A stretch of 64,000 bases of DNA. It comes from Candidatus Bathyarchaeota archaeon. Its GTDB lineage: Archaea > Thermoproteota > Bathyarchaeia > JAPDIZ01. How positions within the stretch are numbered: the first letter of the stretch is position 1; each line of letters begins with the position of its first letter. Below, one piece after another: positions 16,300-23,954 of the stretch. The notes beneath the pieces were generated by a model. That model had not been told where the DNA came from, made no database searches, and saw only the letters and a list, made by a program, of their open reading frames with translations. Where the stretch lies: the NCBI GenBank assembly GCA_029259355.1, contig JAPDIZ010000004.1, forward strand, positions 62,001 through 126,000. Direction: 5' to 3'. Both the position numbers and the translations under genes were made by a program.

Positions 16300-16938
16300 T
16301 TATGCGCTGGACTGAGCATACAGCGTTCCGAAGATGTACGCTGCAACTAGTGCTACGTAGAAGCTCGCAAAAGCGGATATGAGCCCCCCGACCACTGGAA
16401 TCGCCGACGACACCAGCCCAAGCACGATCGCCAATATGACGATAACTATGTACCCCACAACGTAGTCGCTGAGCACCGACTTGATCCTAGCGAAGACCTC
16501 TCCGATCCTGAAAGCTGCTCCCATGCTATCGCTGGCTACATACATCGCGATGGCCATCGGCAGAATAAACCCTATCGCGATGGCCACTATGCCTCCAGCT
16601 GCGATGGCGGACAACGCTGCGAAGAACCCTCCGCCCTGCATGAGGGTCGTCGGCGAAAACAGCGCAGGCCCACCTAGGGCTAGGGCGACTATAATCGCTG
16701 GGATCAGGTAGATGAACGCTATGATGGCGGCAACCAATCCCCTTACGAAGAGGTCTCCCCAGTTCTCCCACTCTGGGAGCTTTGGAGAGCCCTCGATGGC
16801 AGTCTTCATGGTTTTGATGGCGAAGCCCGATGAGACGAAGTTGACAATCGGTATTATGCTGAGGACGCCGCCGACGATCACCTTGGTAACCCATTTCTCG
16901 TCTCTAGTCGGAAAGCCTATAGCTTCTCCAACATCCAT
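16300..16938 (-). CDS. DUF4013 membrane protein
   Basis: The N-terminal half carries VIVGGVLSIIPIVNFVSSGFAIKTMKTAIEGSPKLPEWENWGDLFVRGLVA, the diagnostic DUF4013 pattern with LPEW and GDLF...GL. Six hydrophobic helices follow through residue 210. The family is found in archaea and bacteria and has no known function; proteins of this type often surround secreted or surface proteins, as here beside a pilin-like gene. ATG start. A convergent gap of 25 nt separates it from that gene. Confidence 0.85.
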   Translation of the reverse strand: MDVGEAIGFPTRDEKWVTKVIVGGVLSIIPIVNFVSSGFAIKTMKTAIEGSPKLPEWENWGDLFVRGLVAAIIAFIYLIPAIIVALALGGPALFSPTTLMQGGGFFAALSAIAAGGIVAIAIGFILPMAIAMYVASDSMGAAFRIGEVFARIKSVLSDYVVGYIVIVILAIVLGLVSSAIPVVGGLISAFASFYVALVAAYIFGTLYAQSSA

Positions 16939-17121
16939 ATCTCTTCACCATCCCCGTCTTGCTCTCCGAAAGCTGTCTCTCCATTCACCACCATCCCTTA
17001 TTAAAGTTTAGCAACTTCGTCGAAGATTTTTGCTCAAACTCGTGATCAGCTCTTTACGGAGCAAAATGAGCTTTTTCCTACCAACCTTATCTATTCAAAA
17101 TGAGTGAAAACTTCAGCTTAG

Positions 17122-17436
17122 CTAGCTGCGCACGCACAGAAGATGCGCCAACGCGTTGGCGTAAGGCGAGTCGTAGATCACTGCGAAATCCCCTAGGCGA
17201 AATCCTTCTACTAGTCGGTCGAGTTCCTCGACGCCGAAGCTGAGAGCCTCAGCTCGCTTGCGCAGCGCGTGCAAAAACCTGCTTAGCCAAGACCTCTTCT
17301 CTCTTCGGCGGGAGATGGGGAGAGCTAAAGCGCTTTGGAGAATGTGGTTTCTCACGGCTTTGTCGCATAACCCAATTAGCTTCGGCTTATAAGCACACAA
17401 GTTTTCGCCAAGTTTGCTGCTGTGGCTCACCAGCAC
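17122..17436 (-). pseudogene. Possible 5' fragment of a RecA-superfamily ATPase
   Basis: The frame ends FGVEELDRLVEGFRLGDFAVIYDSPYANALAHLLCVRS. FGVEELDRL.EGF..GDF.V.Y resembles the stretch before and at the Walker A loop of RadA/KaiC-like ATPases (LDRLLGGGL..G....Y), but the loop here is DSPYANAL, without GKT/S, and the protein stops immediately after. The first half is basic and ordinary. I read it as a truncated gene. It could instead be a short intact protein of unknown family. No continuation is seen in the three frames downstream. Confidence 0.4.
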
Positions 17437-17437
17437 G

Positions 17438-17447
17438 TTTTATATCG
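17438..17447 (+). promoter_or_regulatory. Box A for the vapBC pair
   Basis: TTTTATATCG, centred about 26 nt before position 17468; the first VapB codon is at 17484. Confidence 0.45.
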
Positions 17448-17483
17448 ATGTAAAATGTACTGTATATTCTGTGGTGGTGAATC

Positions 17484-17714
17484 GTGGCGAAGACCATTGC
17501 CCTCCCTGAGGAGCTGTACTCTGAGCTGTTGGAGGTGAAGAGGGAGAGTGGTGCTGAAACCTTTGCTGAAGTAGTTGAGATGCTTTTGTCCATCTACAGA
17601 AGGCATAGGGTTGAGGAGCTGAAGAAGGCCATAGAGCGGCTAAAGCTCTCTGACGAAGAAGTGGAGAAGGTGGAGGAGGTCGTTAGAGAGGCTAGGGGGA
17701 GGAGCTGGTGGTGA
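17484..17714 (+). CDS. VapB-type antitoxin
   Basis: 76 residues: AKTIALPEELYSELLEVKRESGAETFAEVVEMLLSIYRRHRVEELKKAIERL. A short DNA-binding N-terminus of ribbon-helix-helix/DUF217 type is followed by an acidic helical tail (SDEEVEKVEEVVREARGRSWW), the part that wraps the toxin. GTG start. It overlaps the PIN-domain gene by 7 nt, the usual translational coupling of vapBC. It should neutralise the RNase and repress the operon. Confidence 0.85.
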   Translation: MAKTIALPEELYSELLEVKRESGAETFAEVVEMLLSIYRRHRVEELKKAIERLKLSDEEVEKVEEVVREARGRSWW

Positions 17715-18097
17715 ACGCGGTGCTCGACTCCTCGGTGCTGATTAAGCTGCTCGATAGAGGAGACGTTGACTTGCTCGAAGAGCTCGTAAGCAGATACGAT
17801 AGGCTGTACATCCCCTGGATATCTCTGTACGAGTACTTGTATGGACACGCTGTCTTGGGTAGATCGGTTGAGGAGCGCAAAAAAGCCTTGGAAGCTCTAG
17901 GGACCATCTTGTGGACTACGCAGGAGATTCTCACAAAAGCTCTTGAGGTAGATGTTGAGCTGCGGAAGCGGGGTGAGCCAATTCCCTTCTCAGATGTGTT
18001 GATAGCTGCTTCAGCTCTGCAAAAGGGGTGTGAGCTGGTGACGCTGGATACTAGGCACTTCTCTAAGGTTGAGGGGCTTAGGGTGGTGGTTCCATAG
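17708..18097 (+). CDS. VapC-type PIN-domain ribonuclease toxin
   Basis: 129-residue PIN domain. The acidic residues that bind Mg2+ appear in VLDSSVLIKLLDRG (Asp), ISLYEYLYG (Glu), PFSDVLIAASALQ (Asp) and LVTLDTRHFSKV (Asp). PIN toxins cleave tRNA or rRNA at specific loops. GTG start, either 17708 or the next GTG, 17711. Partner of the antitoxin immediately upstream. Confidence 0.88.
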   Translation: MVNAVLDSSVLIKLLDRGDVDLLEELVSRYDRLYIPWISLYEYLYGHAVLGRSVEERKKALEALGTILWTTQEILTKALEVDVELRKRGEPIPFSDVLIAASALQKGCELVTLDTRHFSKVEGLRVVVP

Positions 18098-18154
18098 GGT
18101 GAAGCTTTTTTACAAGTTCTTAGCCAAACGGCTTAACCCTCTTCTAGCGAAAAC

Positions 18155-20665
18155 TTGGTTTGGGTGTTTTGGTTGATAGAGAAGAAGTGGAGGGTGTTCT
18201 TCTTCCCTCACTTCCACTACGACGTTGTTTGGAAGTTTAACCGAAGAGACTACAGCTACGTAAACGCTAGGATACTTAGGCAGGTCGTAACCCTATGCTC
18301 CATGTTCCCCGAGTTTAGGTTTGGGGTAGAAGACGCTTATCAGCTGGTGGAGGTGGAGAAAGAGGAGCCTCAGCTGTTTCAGAGTATCGTTGAGGAGGCT
18401 AAGAAGGGGTGGATTCTCGTAGTCGATGGCCAGTACTTGATGGCTGATTCGTTTCTACCGGGTGGAGAGGTTTTTGTTAGGGAGATTCTCCGCGGAAAGA
18501 GGTATGTTAGGGAGAAGCTCGGCCAAGAGGTTGAGGTGGGCTGGATAACCGACTCCTTTGGCTTAAACGCTCAGATTCCTCAGATCTACAGAGACGCAGG
18601 CTATAGGTGGCTGGCTTTTGGAAGAGGTGCTGAGAGGAAGCTGGGTAGGAGCGAGTTTTGGTGGAAAGGCCTAGACGGAACCAAGATACTGGCTCACTAC
18701 TTCTCCTCTAAGCACAGCTACCACGTAGGCCTATTCGCCGAGTACTTGGAGCAAAACGTGGAGGAGCTAAAGAGGTACGCAGCAACCAAGAACGTGCTGA
18801 TGCCCTGTGGCATAGGGAGCTGCCCATTCCCCGAGTGGATCTTGAAGGCTTTGGAGGACTTTGTCGAAAAACACCCAGACCACGAGATCAGGATAGCGTC
18901 GCCCAAGGAGTTTTTCGAAGCTGTTGAGCAAGAAGGGGGTGGGCTTGAGACTGTTGAGGGGGAGATGTACAGCGGAGACAGGGTTTTCGACAGCGTGTGG
19001 AGCACTAGGATGTGGGTTAAGCTGAGGTACTTCAGGGTTAGGAACTTGGTGCTAAACGCTGAGAAGTTCGCAACCATTGCTTGGCTTTTGGGCAAGCCCT
19101 ACCCAAGGCAGGTGCTCGACGAAGCTTGGGACAGGATGCTGTTCCTTGCGTTCCACGACGTCATCACCGGAACCTCCATAGATGAAGTCTTTGACGAGGT
19201 GAGGGAGCACTTCGACTGGCTTGAGGAGGCCCTCACCCACATCCTCGAAGACTCGCTCGAGCACATACTGGCTAACGCGGACGTTGAGGAAGAGTCTATA
19301 GTGATGTTTAACCCAAACGCGTTTCCAGTCAAGGCCTATGTAGAGCACGAGCTCGAGTTTGGAGAGGGGGTCAAGAGGGTTTTCCTAGAGGATGTGGACT
19401 ACGAAGTTGTTGAGGAGGTTAGGGATGGAGAGGGTTGGCTCAAGAGAGCTAGGATAGGCTTCGTAGCCGAGGTTCCTGCCCTCGGGTACAGGGTGTATAG
19501 GGTTGGGAAGAGCCAGCTCATGGGTAGGGTTAGTAGGAGAAGGAGGGTGCATAGGAGGGACTTCGTCGAAAGCCCCTACCTAAAAGTCTTCTTCAACCCC
19601 CTAACCGGAGTCTGCAGAATCCTTAGGAGAGATGGGGATGAGGTTGTTAGGGAGTTTAGGCTTGAAGTCGAGAACGAGGTTGGGAGCGTCTACACCCATC
19701 GAGACATCTCTATGGGCTTGGTTGGGGTTGTAGCGGCTGAGGGGGATACGTCGCCCAACAAACCCGTTTTTGTTGTGGAGGATGTTTGGGTTGAGGAAGG
19801 CTCCCTTTCCCAGCGAGTAGTGTTTATGGAAAGCCTCTACGGGTGTTTCTGGCCCTATAGGCTTAGAGAGCACTATGGAATGGAGTTTTACCGCCAAAAG
19901 CTGATGGATGTTTGGAAAGAGGTCGTGGTCTACAGAGATCTTCCTTGGGCTGAGTTTAGGGTTAGGGTGTTGAGCAGGTTTCCCCACATAAGGCTTAGGG
20001 CTAGGTTTGACATGGGCTTCGAAGGAGAATACTTCGCCAACACAGCCTTTGGCGTGGTGAAGCGCGAAAAAGAGCCTAGGGAGTTTCCCATGGAGGATTG
20101 GGTGTGGTATGGAGGCGCTGACAAAGGCGTGGTTTTAGCTACTCAGGGAATACCTGGGCACGAGGTTAGGGACAGCACCATATACCTAACGCTCCTCAGG
20201 TCGGTCGACTTGCTCTCCCACGGAGACAAGGGGCCGATCGTGCCCGTACCGGATGCGTTGGAGCTGAACAGACCCTACGAGTACAGGTTTGCCCTCTTCC
20301 TATGCCGGGGAGATTGGAGAAGCGCTAGAGCTTGGGAAAAAGCCGCAGCCATAGCAAACCCCCTAATCTCCACGCACTACTTGGGTAAGGCGGAGGAGAA
20401 GATCAAGCCTCTGCCCAGCGGAGAGTACTCGTTTCTATCGCTTCCTCAAAACGTGGTGCTTTCGTGCCTAAAGCAGTCTGAAGACGGGGATTCGGTGATT
20501 CTGAGGTGCTACGAAACCGCTGGAACCAAAACACCCCTAGCCCTAAGCATCTTCAAAAAGCCAAAGGAGGTTTTGGTGTCCAACATAACCGAGGAGAGGG
20601 AGGAGAGAGCTGAGGCGATCGAGCTAAAGCCCTTCCAGATACTAACCCTCAAGCTAAGGTTTTAG
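18155..20665 (+). CDS. GH38 alpha-mannosidase
   Basis: 836 residues. FPHFHYDVVWKFNRRDYSY at 17-36 holds the His and Asp that bind Zn2+, WITDSFGLNAQIPQI at 130-144 contains the nucleophile Asp133, and AFHDVITGTS near 335 has the remaining zinc-site His. The second half is the beta-sandwich C-terminal region with its last strands FQILTLKLRF. GH38 enzymes remove alpha-mannose from glycans; there is no signal peptide, so it acts in the cytoplasm, perhaps on recycled glycan or a compatible solute. The start is uncertain: TTG 18155 or TTG 18173. The VapBC pair ends about 58 nt upstream, and a remnant of a second copy's C-terminus lies at 21424. Confidence 0.92.
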   Translation: MVWVFWLIEKKWRVFFFPHFHYDVVWKFNRRDYSYVNARILRQVVTLCSMFPEFRFGVEDAYQLVEVEKEEPQLFQSIVEEAKKGWILVVDGQYLMADSFLPGGEVFVREILRGKRYVREKLGQEVEVGWITDSFGLNAQIPQIYRDAGYRWLAFGRGAERKLGRSEFWWKGLDGTKILAHYFSSKHSYHVGLFAEYLEQNVEELKRYAATKNVLMPCGIGSCPFPEWILKALEDFVEKHPDHEIRIASPKEFFEAVEQEGGGLETVEGEMYSGDRVFDSVWSTRMWVKLRYFRVRNLVLNAEKFATIAWLLGKPYPRQVLDEAWDRMLFLAFHDVITGTSIDEVFDEVREHFDWLEEALTHILEDSLEHILANADVEEESIVMFNPNAFPVKAYVEHELEFGEGVKRVFLEDVDYEVVEEVRDGEGWLKRARIGFVAEVPALGYRVYRVGKSQLMGRVSRRRRVHRRDFVESPYLKVFFNPLTGVCRILRRDGDEVVREFRLEVENEVGSVYTHRDISMGLVGVVAAEGDTSPNKPVFVVEDVWVEEGSLSQRVVFMESLYGCFWPYRLREHYGMEFYRQKLMDVWKEVVVYRDLPWAEFRVRVLSRFPHIRLRARFDMGFEGEYFANTAFGVVKREKEPREFPMEDWVWYGGADKGVVLATQGIPGHEVRDSTIYLTLLRSVDLLSHGDKGPIVPVPDALELNRPYEYRFALFLCRGDWRSARAWEKAAAIANPLISTHYLGKAEEKIKPLPSGEYSFLSLPQNVVLSCLKQSEDGDSVILRCYETAGTKTPLALSIFKKPKEVLVSNITEEREERAEAIELKPFQILTLKLRF

Positions 20666-20677
20666 CAGCGGGGTTGG

Positions 20678-21016
20678 CTAAACCTCGACAAACTCCTTCA
20701 CAAACCTCTTGTACCAGCGCTCAACTTCTTGAGGCGTTGCTATGTGGAGCTGGATGGGTGCATCCACCGCTAGATAGACCTCTGCCCTTACCCTAGCAGC
20801 TTCTTCTTCATCAAATCCATCAACGACTACGAGCAGGTCTATGTCGCTCAAAGCCGTATACCTCCCAGAAAGAGATGAGCCAAAGAGGTATATCCTCGCA
20901 CCTCTCCAATGCCTCAACACAACCTCCTTAACCCTTTCAGCAGCTTCGAAGGGGTTTTGAAGGTGTTTTAGCGCTTTTTTCCCGCTTTCTACGTATGGGT
21001 CAAAGCTGTTCCACAA
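20678..21016 (-). CDS. MNT-type minimal nucleotidyltransferase (antitoxin)
   Basis: 112 residues. ARIYLFGSSLSGRYTALSDIDLLVVV has the GSS...SDIDL catalytic motif of Pol-beta-like minimal nucleotidyltransferases. Such proteins neutralise HEPN toxins by adding AMP to the HEPN active site. I choose TTG 21016 because GGAGGTG lies 9-11 nt before it and this reduces the overlap with the HEPN gene to 17 nt; an upstream start would force a 116-nt overlap. Pairs with the HEPN gene just upstream. Confidence 0.82.
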   Translation of the reverse strand: MWNSFDPYVESGKKALKHLQNPFEAAERVKEVVLRHWRGARIYLFGSSLSGRYTALSDIDLLVVVDGFDEEEAARVRAEVYLAVDAPIQLHIATPQEVERWYKRFVKEFVEV

Positions 21017-21389
21017 GGGGGAAATACACCTCCTCAACAAACCTTTGCAAAGCCTTAACCTCCTTCTCCTCATACCTCCTAGGAAGGTACCTAGCCCCGA
21101 TGTAGGCGTCCTCAAGCTTTGTCAGGTATATCACGTTTTGCTCATCGCTCAAAAACTCCTCTAGCTTTGGATAGATCTTGGCTAACAGCCTCAAAAGCCT
21201 GGTAAGTGAGTGTGTGCGGGGATAAGTACCTGTCTTCACCAAAAGCTTGTGCTTAGCCAAAAGCTGGCAGCTCTGCTCAAGGCAAAAAGCCGCTAAGTCG
21301 AAAACACCCTCCTCAACAAGCCTAGCAGCGTTTGTCAAAAAAGCCCTAGCACGCTCCTTCAAAACCTCAGCTTCCTCAAACGACAACAC
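21000..21389 (-). CDS. HEPN-domain protein (toxin of MNT/HEPN pair)
   Basis: 129-residue four-helix protein: VLKERARAFLTNAARLVEEGVFDLAAFCLEQSCQLLAKHKLLVKTGTYPRTHSLTRLLRLL, then the late helix with YIGARYLPRRYEEKEVKAL. The typical HEPN RX4-6H site is not obvious in canonical spacing; RYLPRRYEE may stand in its place. GTG start. HEPN proteins in these pairs are RNases whose activity the MNT partner blocks. Confidence 0.82.
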   Translation of the reverse strand: MLSFEEAEVLKERARAFLTNAARLVEEGVFDLAAFCLEQSCQLLAKHKLLVKTGTYPRTHSLTRLLRLLAKIYPKLEEFLSDEQNVIYLTKLEDAYIGARYLPRRYEEKEVKALQRFVEEVYFPLVEQL

Positions 21390-21423
21390 CAGAGCACCAA
21401 ATCAATAGACAAAGCCAACGCAT

Positions 21424-21572
21424 CTATAGATTTTCCCAAACAAAAAGCCGAAGCACCAGAGGACGCAGCCTACGCTTTTGCCTTAAAATGCGTGGTTTTG
21501 GAGACCAACGTAGCCGAGGAGAGGAAGGAGCTTGGGCCGTTTCGGGTAGAGACGCTGAAGCGGGGTTTTTAG
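21424..21572 (+). pseudogene. Remnant of a GH38 C-terminus
   Basis: One frame reads VVLETNVAEERKELGPFRVETLKRGF-stop, ending at 21570-21572. The mannosidase at 18155 ends VSNITEEREERAEAIELKPFQILTLKLRF. The shared pattern N..EER......PF...TLK..F over about 25 residues suggests a decayed tail of a second mannosidase copy. Upstream nothing similar was found. Weak but specific. Confidence 0.35.
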
Positions 21573-21616
21573 CAGCTCTTAAATCTCGCCAAAACCCTAC
21601 GTAGTTGGGGTGTCTA

Positions 21617-21724
21617 ATGAGGGTTTTCGTCGGTAGGATAAGGGTTAGGCGAATAGCTAGGGTCGGCAGAATCAAGGTGTTGAGAGTTGGCGGTGAGGCT
21701 GAGGCTAAGGATAGAAGTAGGTGA
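21617..21724 (+). CDS. Tiny basic beta-like ORF, first gene of a retropepsin-like cassette
   Basis: 35 residues: RVFVGRIRVRRIARVGRIKV and a tail GGEAEAKDRSR. An ATG start is preceded by TCTTAAATC (21577-21585) at TATA spacing. The same arrangement, a short ORF rich in VGR.(R/V) strands followed by an overlapping retropepsin-like gene, occurs at 52126-52645, where the small ORF reads YGRWVLVEKA..IGRWVLRIG. The repetition argues that this reading frame is real. Function unknown; it could be a tail strand or chaperone-like partner of the second protein. Confidence 0.45.
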   Translation: MRVFVGRIRVRRIARVGRIKVLRVGGEAEAKDRSR

Positions 21725-22109
21725 AAAAGCTGTTGAAGAAGTTGCTCTGCTCAACAGCGGATACGAAGCACCCACCCCACACCTGCTGATACCTGTTGGA
21801 ACAGCTCGAGAGCTTGGGCTATGGCCTCCTGAGGGAGCTGCTGAGGTTGAGCTGGATACAGCTGGAGGAGTTTTGAGAGCATGGCTTTTTCCAAGAGCAG
21901 CTAGGGTAAAGGCTTTGGCAAGCGACGCCGAGTCTAAGGAGGTTGTTGCGGATGTAGTGGTTTCTCCCATAGCCGACGAATCCTTGATAAGCGATCAACT
22001 AGCTGAGGAGCTGGAGATCGCCGTAGAATCCTTTGGAAGAGGTTTGTGGAGGTTTAGGTGGGAACCACCCACAAAGCTCAGAGAAAGCGAAGCCAAAACC
22101 ACCAGCTAG
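21687..22109 (+). CDS. Retropepsin-like fold protein lacking the catalytic Asp
   Basis: 140 residues. VALLNSGYEAPTPHLLIPVGTARELGLWP aligns with the D-T/S-G flap region of clan AA aspartic proteases, but D is replaced by N (LLNSGY). VADVVVSPIADESLISDQLAEELEIAVESFGRGLWRFR is the second half, with the GxGLWR end that the paralogue at 52223 shares. It should therefore fold like a retropepsin without cleaving peptides. TTG 21687 or GTG 21693 is the start, inside the small ORF before it. Confidence 0.65.
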   Translation: MAVRLRLRIEVGEKAVEEVALLNSGYEAPTPHLLIPVGTARELGLWPPEGAAEVELDTAGGVLRAWLFPRAARVKALASDAESKEVVADVVVSPIADESLISDQLAEELEIAVESFGRGLWRFRWEPPTKLRESEAKTTS

Positions 22110-22329
22110 ACATAGAGGCCTCAAAAGATAGCGTGAGCTAAGAGCTAGCTAAGGCAAAAACTGGAGAGGACTAAATCTGATAAGGCTATTTCACCGTTGA
22201 AGTTCGTCAAGCGACGTAGGCTAGCTGGGGAAAACGAATCCGCTTCTTATCAGCATCCTTTGGCAGCTGCTTGGTGATGGATTAGGGTTAGTAGGGAGAG
22301 CACTTTAAGGATGGGTAAGGTTTATCTTT
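22110..22329. other. Gap with no recognised gene
   Basis: About 220 nt. GTAAGGTTTATCTTTG at the right end contains a TATA-like TTTATC close to the GTG at 22330, which suggests the true start of the next gene is further in. Nothing else was recognised. Confidence 0.4.
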
Positions 22330-23100
22330 GTGAGAAGGAGAGATGCGGCTAGCTATTCAGGTTTGGCGGTGATTCTTGTGCTGTTTGTGAAGTTGAGCGA
22401 TGTGTGGAGTAAAGCTGTTGAAGAACCCTTTGGCGCGGAGGAGGATATGCAGAACCTGCTGATGAGGTTTTTGAGCAGCTTTTTGCTCAGCGTCGGCTAT
22501 GGCTCAGCTATAGCCTTTAGAGAAGTTCCCGTAGCTGGGAAGATGATCGACATACTCGCCCCAACGACTGAGGGAGAGGTTGTGTTGATCGAGTGCAAGA
22601 CAGGCTCTGGAGGCGTTAGAGAAGCTGTTGGGCAGCTGCTTGAATACGCTTCGCTTCTGTGGAAGCTTAGCTACGATGAGCTAAACGGTTTGTTGAAGAA
22701 GGCTGGAGCAAGCAGCTTGGATCGGGAGGTGGAGGATGTTGCTAAAGCGCTTGAGGGGTTTGGAGGCGTGGATGCAGAGCATTTACGCAACAGCTTCGAA
22801 GAAAAGCTTCAGAAGGGAGATTTTATGCTTTTGGTTGCTGTGGATAAGCTAGCTGAGGAGCAGAAAAGCATAGTTGACTACCTACACCAAGCTTCTGGTG
22901 GGAGGATTAGGCTGGGGCTACTCCACGTCCAGAGATACGCATTAAGCGATTCGAGTTTCAAAGCTGCTGAGCTCACGCTCTACACGCCCCAGCTCCAGAG
23001 GCCCAGAGTATGGGATGACCAAAGCTTTATAGAGTTTGTTAGGCAAGCGAGCTGTGGAGCATTAGACAAAGAATCCTGTCAAAGAGTAAAGATTTTTTGA
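22330..23100 (+). CDS. PD-(D/E)XK-type nuclease-like protein
   Basis: 256 residues. The central strand-loop-strand KMIDILAPTTEGEVVLIECKTGSGGVREAVGQLLEYASLL carries D-x(~13)-E-x-K, the restriction-endonuclease-fold signature, followed by a helix that normally packs on the active site. The N-terminal ~45 residues are probably not translated from GTG 22330; GTG 22378 or a later codon fits better with the box at 22318. The C-terminal half is ordinary alpha/beta. It overlaps the next gene by 4 nt and forms a two-gene module. It is probably a DNA nuclease, target unknown. Confidence 0.7.
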   Translation: MRRRDAASYSGLAVILVLFVKLSDVWSKAVEEPFGAEEDMQNLLMRFLSSFLLSVGYGSAIAFREVPVAGKMIDILAPTTEGEVVLIECKTGSGGVREAVGQLLEYASLLWKLSYDELNGLLKKAGASSLDREVEDVAKALEGFGGVDAEHLRNSFEEKLQKGDFMLLVAVDKLAEEQKSIVDYLHQASGGRIRLGLLHVQRYALSDSSFKAAELTLYTPQLQRPRVWDDQSFIEFVRQASCGALDKESCQRVKIF

Positions 23101-23501
23101 TCGACCTACTGCAGATGCTGAGGAGGGTGGAGGAGAAAGACCCCAAGATAGAGCTCAAGTACCCGGAAAAGCCCCGAATGTATCCACAGCTCCACCTAAA
23201 GGCATTGGTGGGGGAGCAGGTCTTCGAACCGCTAACGCTTTGGGTGGTGACCGACAGACTAGATCATCAACAGATCTACATATCTCTCTTCGACCCAACG
23301 TGGAGCGCACCAGAGCAAGCTGTGGAAGAAGCCAACAAAGTAATCGAAGAAAACATACCACACATAGCGAGACAAAGACAAGGCAGGTGGCAGATCTACA
23401 CAGTAGACATAGCCAAACAAAAACAAACCAAGCCAATCCTCGGAGCAATAGAGAAATACCTCGAAAAAGCTATTGAAGAACTGCAGAAAATTGCTACCTA
23501 G
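23097..23501 (+). CDS. Small partner protein of the PD-(D/E)XK nuclease
   Basis: 134 residues from a TTG that overlaps the nuclease stop (TTGA). The protein is alpha/beta, with LTLWVVTDRLDHQQIYISLFDPTW and a C-terminal amphipathic helix EKYLEKAIEELQKIA. I do not recognise the family. The coupling implies an obligate partner of the nuclease, for instance a specificity or immunity subunit. The window has no methyltransferase next to it, so a plain restriction-modification pair is not supported. Confidence 0.6.
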   Translation: MIDLLQMLRRVEEKDPKIELKYPEKPRMYPQLHLKALVGEQVFEPLTLWVVTDRLDHQQIYISLFDPTWSAPEQAVEEANKVIEENIPHIARQRQGRWQIYTVDIAKQKQTKPILGAIEKYLEKAIEELQKIAT

Positions 23502-23637
23502 AAAAACTGAATTGTTGGACATAGCCTCAATCACACAACAATCTCCAACCACTCATTTTCTTAGCTATTTTTTACCGAAATAATGGACAATAGTCGGTGC
23601 GTTACTCTTTATCGATTTTTCGTTGATGTAGATTGGG

Positions 23638-23665
23638 TTTGTTTGCCACAGCTGTGGCAAACAAA
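23638..23665. repeat. 28-bp perfect palindrome
   Basis: Fourteen-base arms, TTTGTTTGCCACAG followed directly by its reverse complement, with no loop. It is the longest perfect palindrome I noticed in the window. It could be a dimer-binding operator, a cruciform or hairpin, or a target of the nuclease encoded upstream. It overlaps a possible coding frame (VCHSCGK), so part of the symmetry could be coincidental. Confidence 0.7.
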
Positions 23666-23685
23666 GTGCTTCGGACTTAAGTGAG

Positions 23686-23811
23686 ATGTTGGAGAAGCAG
23701 GTGTTAACGACATATAATACATGGATCAAGTATTTGTCGAGAAATATATTCATTAAAAAACTAAGTGAAGCGGATAAGAAGGTAGTAAGTTATCTTTGTC
23801 CAATAATTTAG
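23686..23811 (+). CDS. Candidate small protein, possible CxxC ribbon
   Basis: The ATG at 23686 gives LEKQVLTTYNTWIKYLSRN... (41 aa), ending at 23811. The same frame is open from 23632 and reads IGFVCHSCGKQSASDLSE before the ATG, with a CxxC pair, so the real protein may be longer and begin with a non-standard codon. TTTAT near 23608 is a TATA candidate. Composition is AT-rich and unlike the neighbours. Evidence is weak. Confidence 0.25.
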   Translation: MLEKQVLTTYNTWIKYLSRNIFIKKLSEADKKVVSYLCPII

Positions 23812-23954
23812 TTTAAATTACGATGTTAGGTATTAGCTAATAAGTATGTGATGCAATAGGGGGAGCGTCCCAATTTTTGGAAATGAAGATGTGTTGGTAG
23901 ATATGCTCTCTATTTGAGAAATTGTTTTTAGCTGAGTTGTTTTTGTTGGTGTTT

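Larger units (their letters stand above)
23502..23954. other. AT-rich spacer with palindrome and a candidate small ORF
   Basis: About 450 nt, visibly richer in A/T than its surroundings. Two things stand out: a 28-bp perfect palindrome at 23638-23665, and an open frame 23632-23811 that crosses it. The rest of the stretch shows no recognisable gene. Confidence 0.4.

Noticed and set aside
23502-23954. CRISPR array or phage attachment site in the AT-rich spacer
   Set aside because: Only one palindrome and no repeat series; no tRNA or flanking direct repeat.
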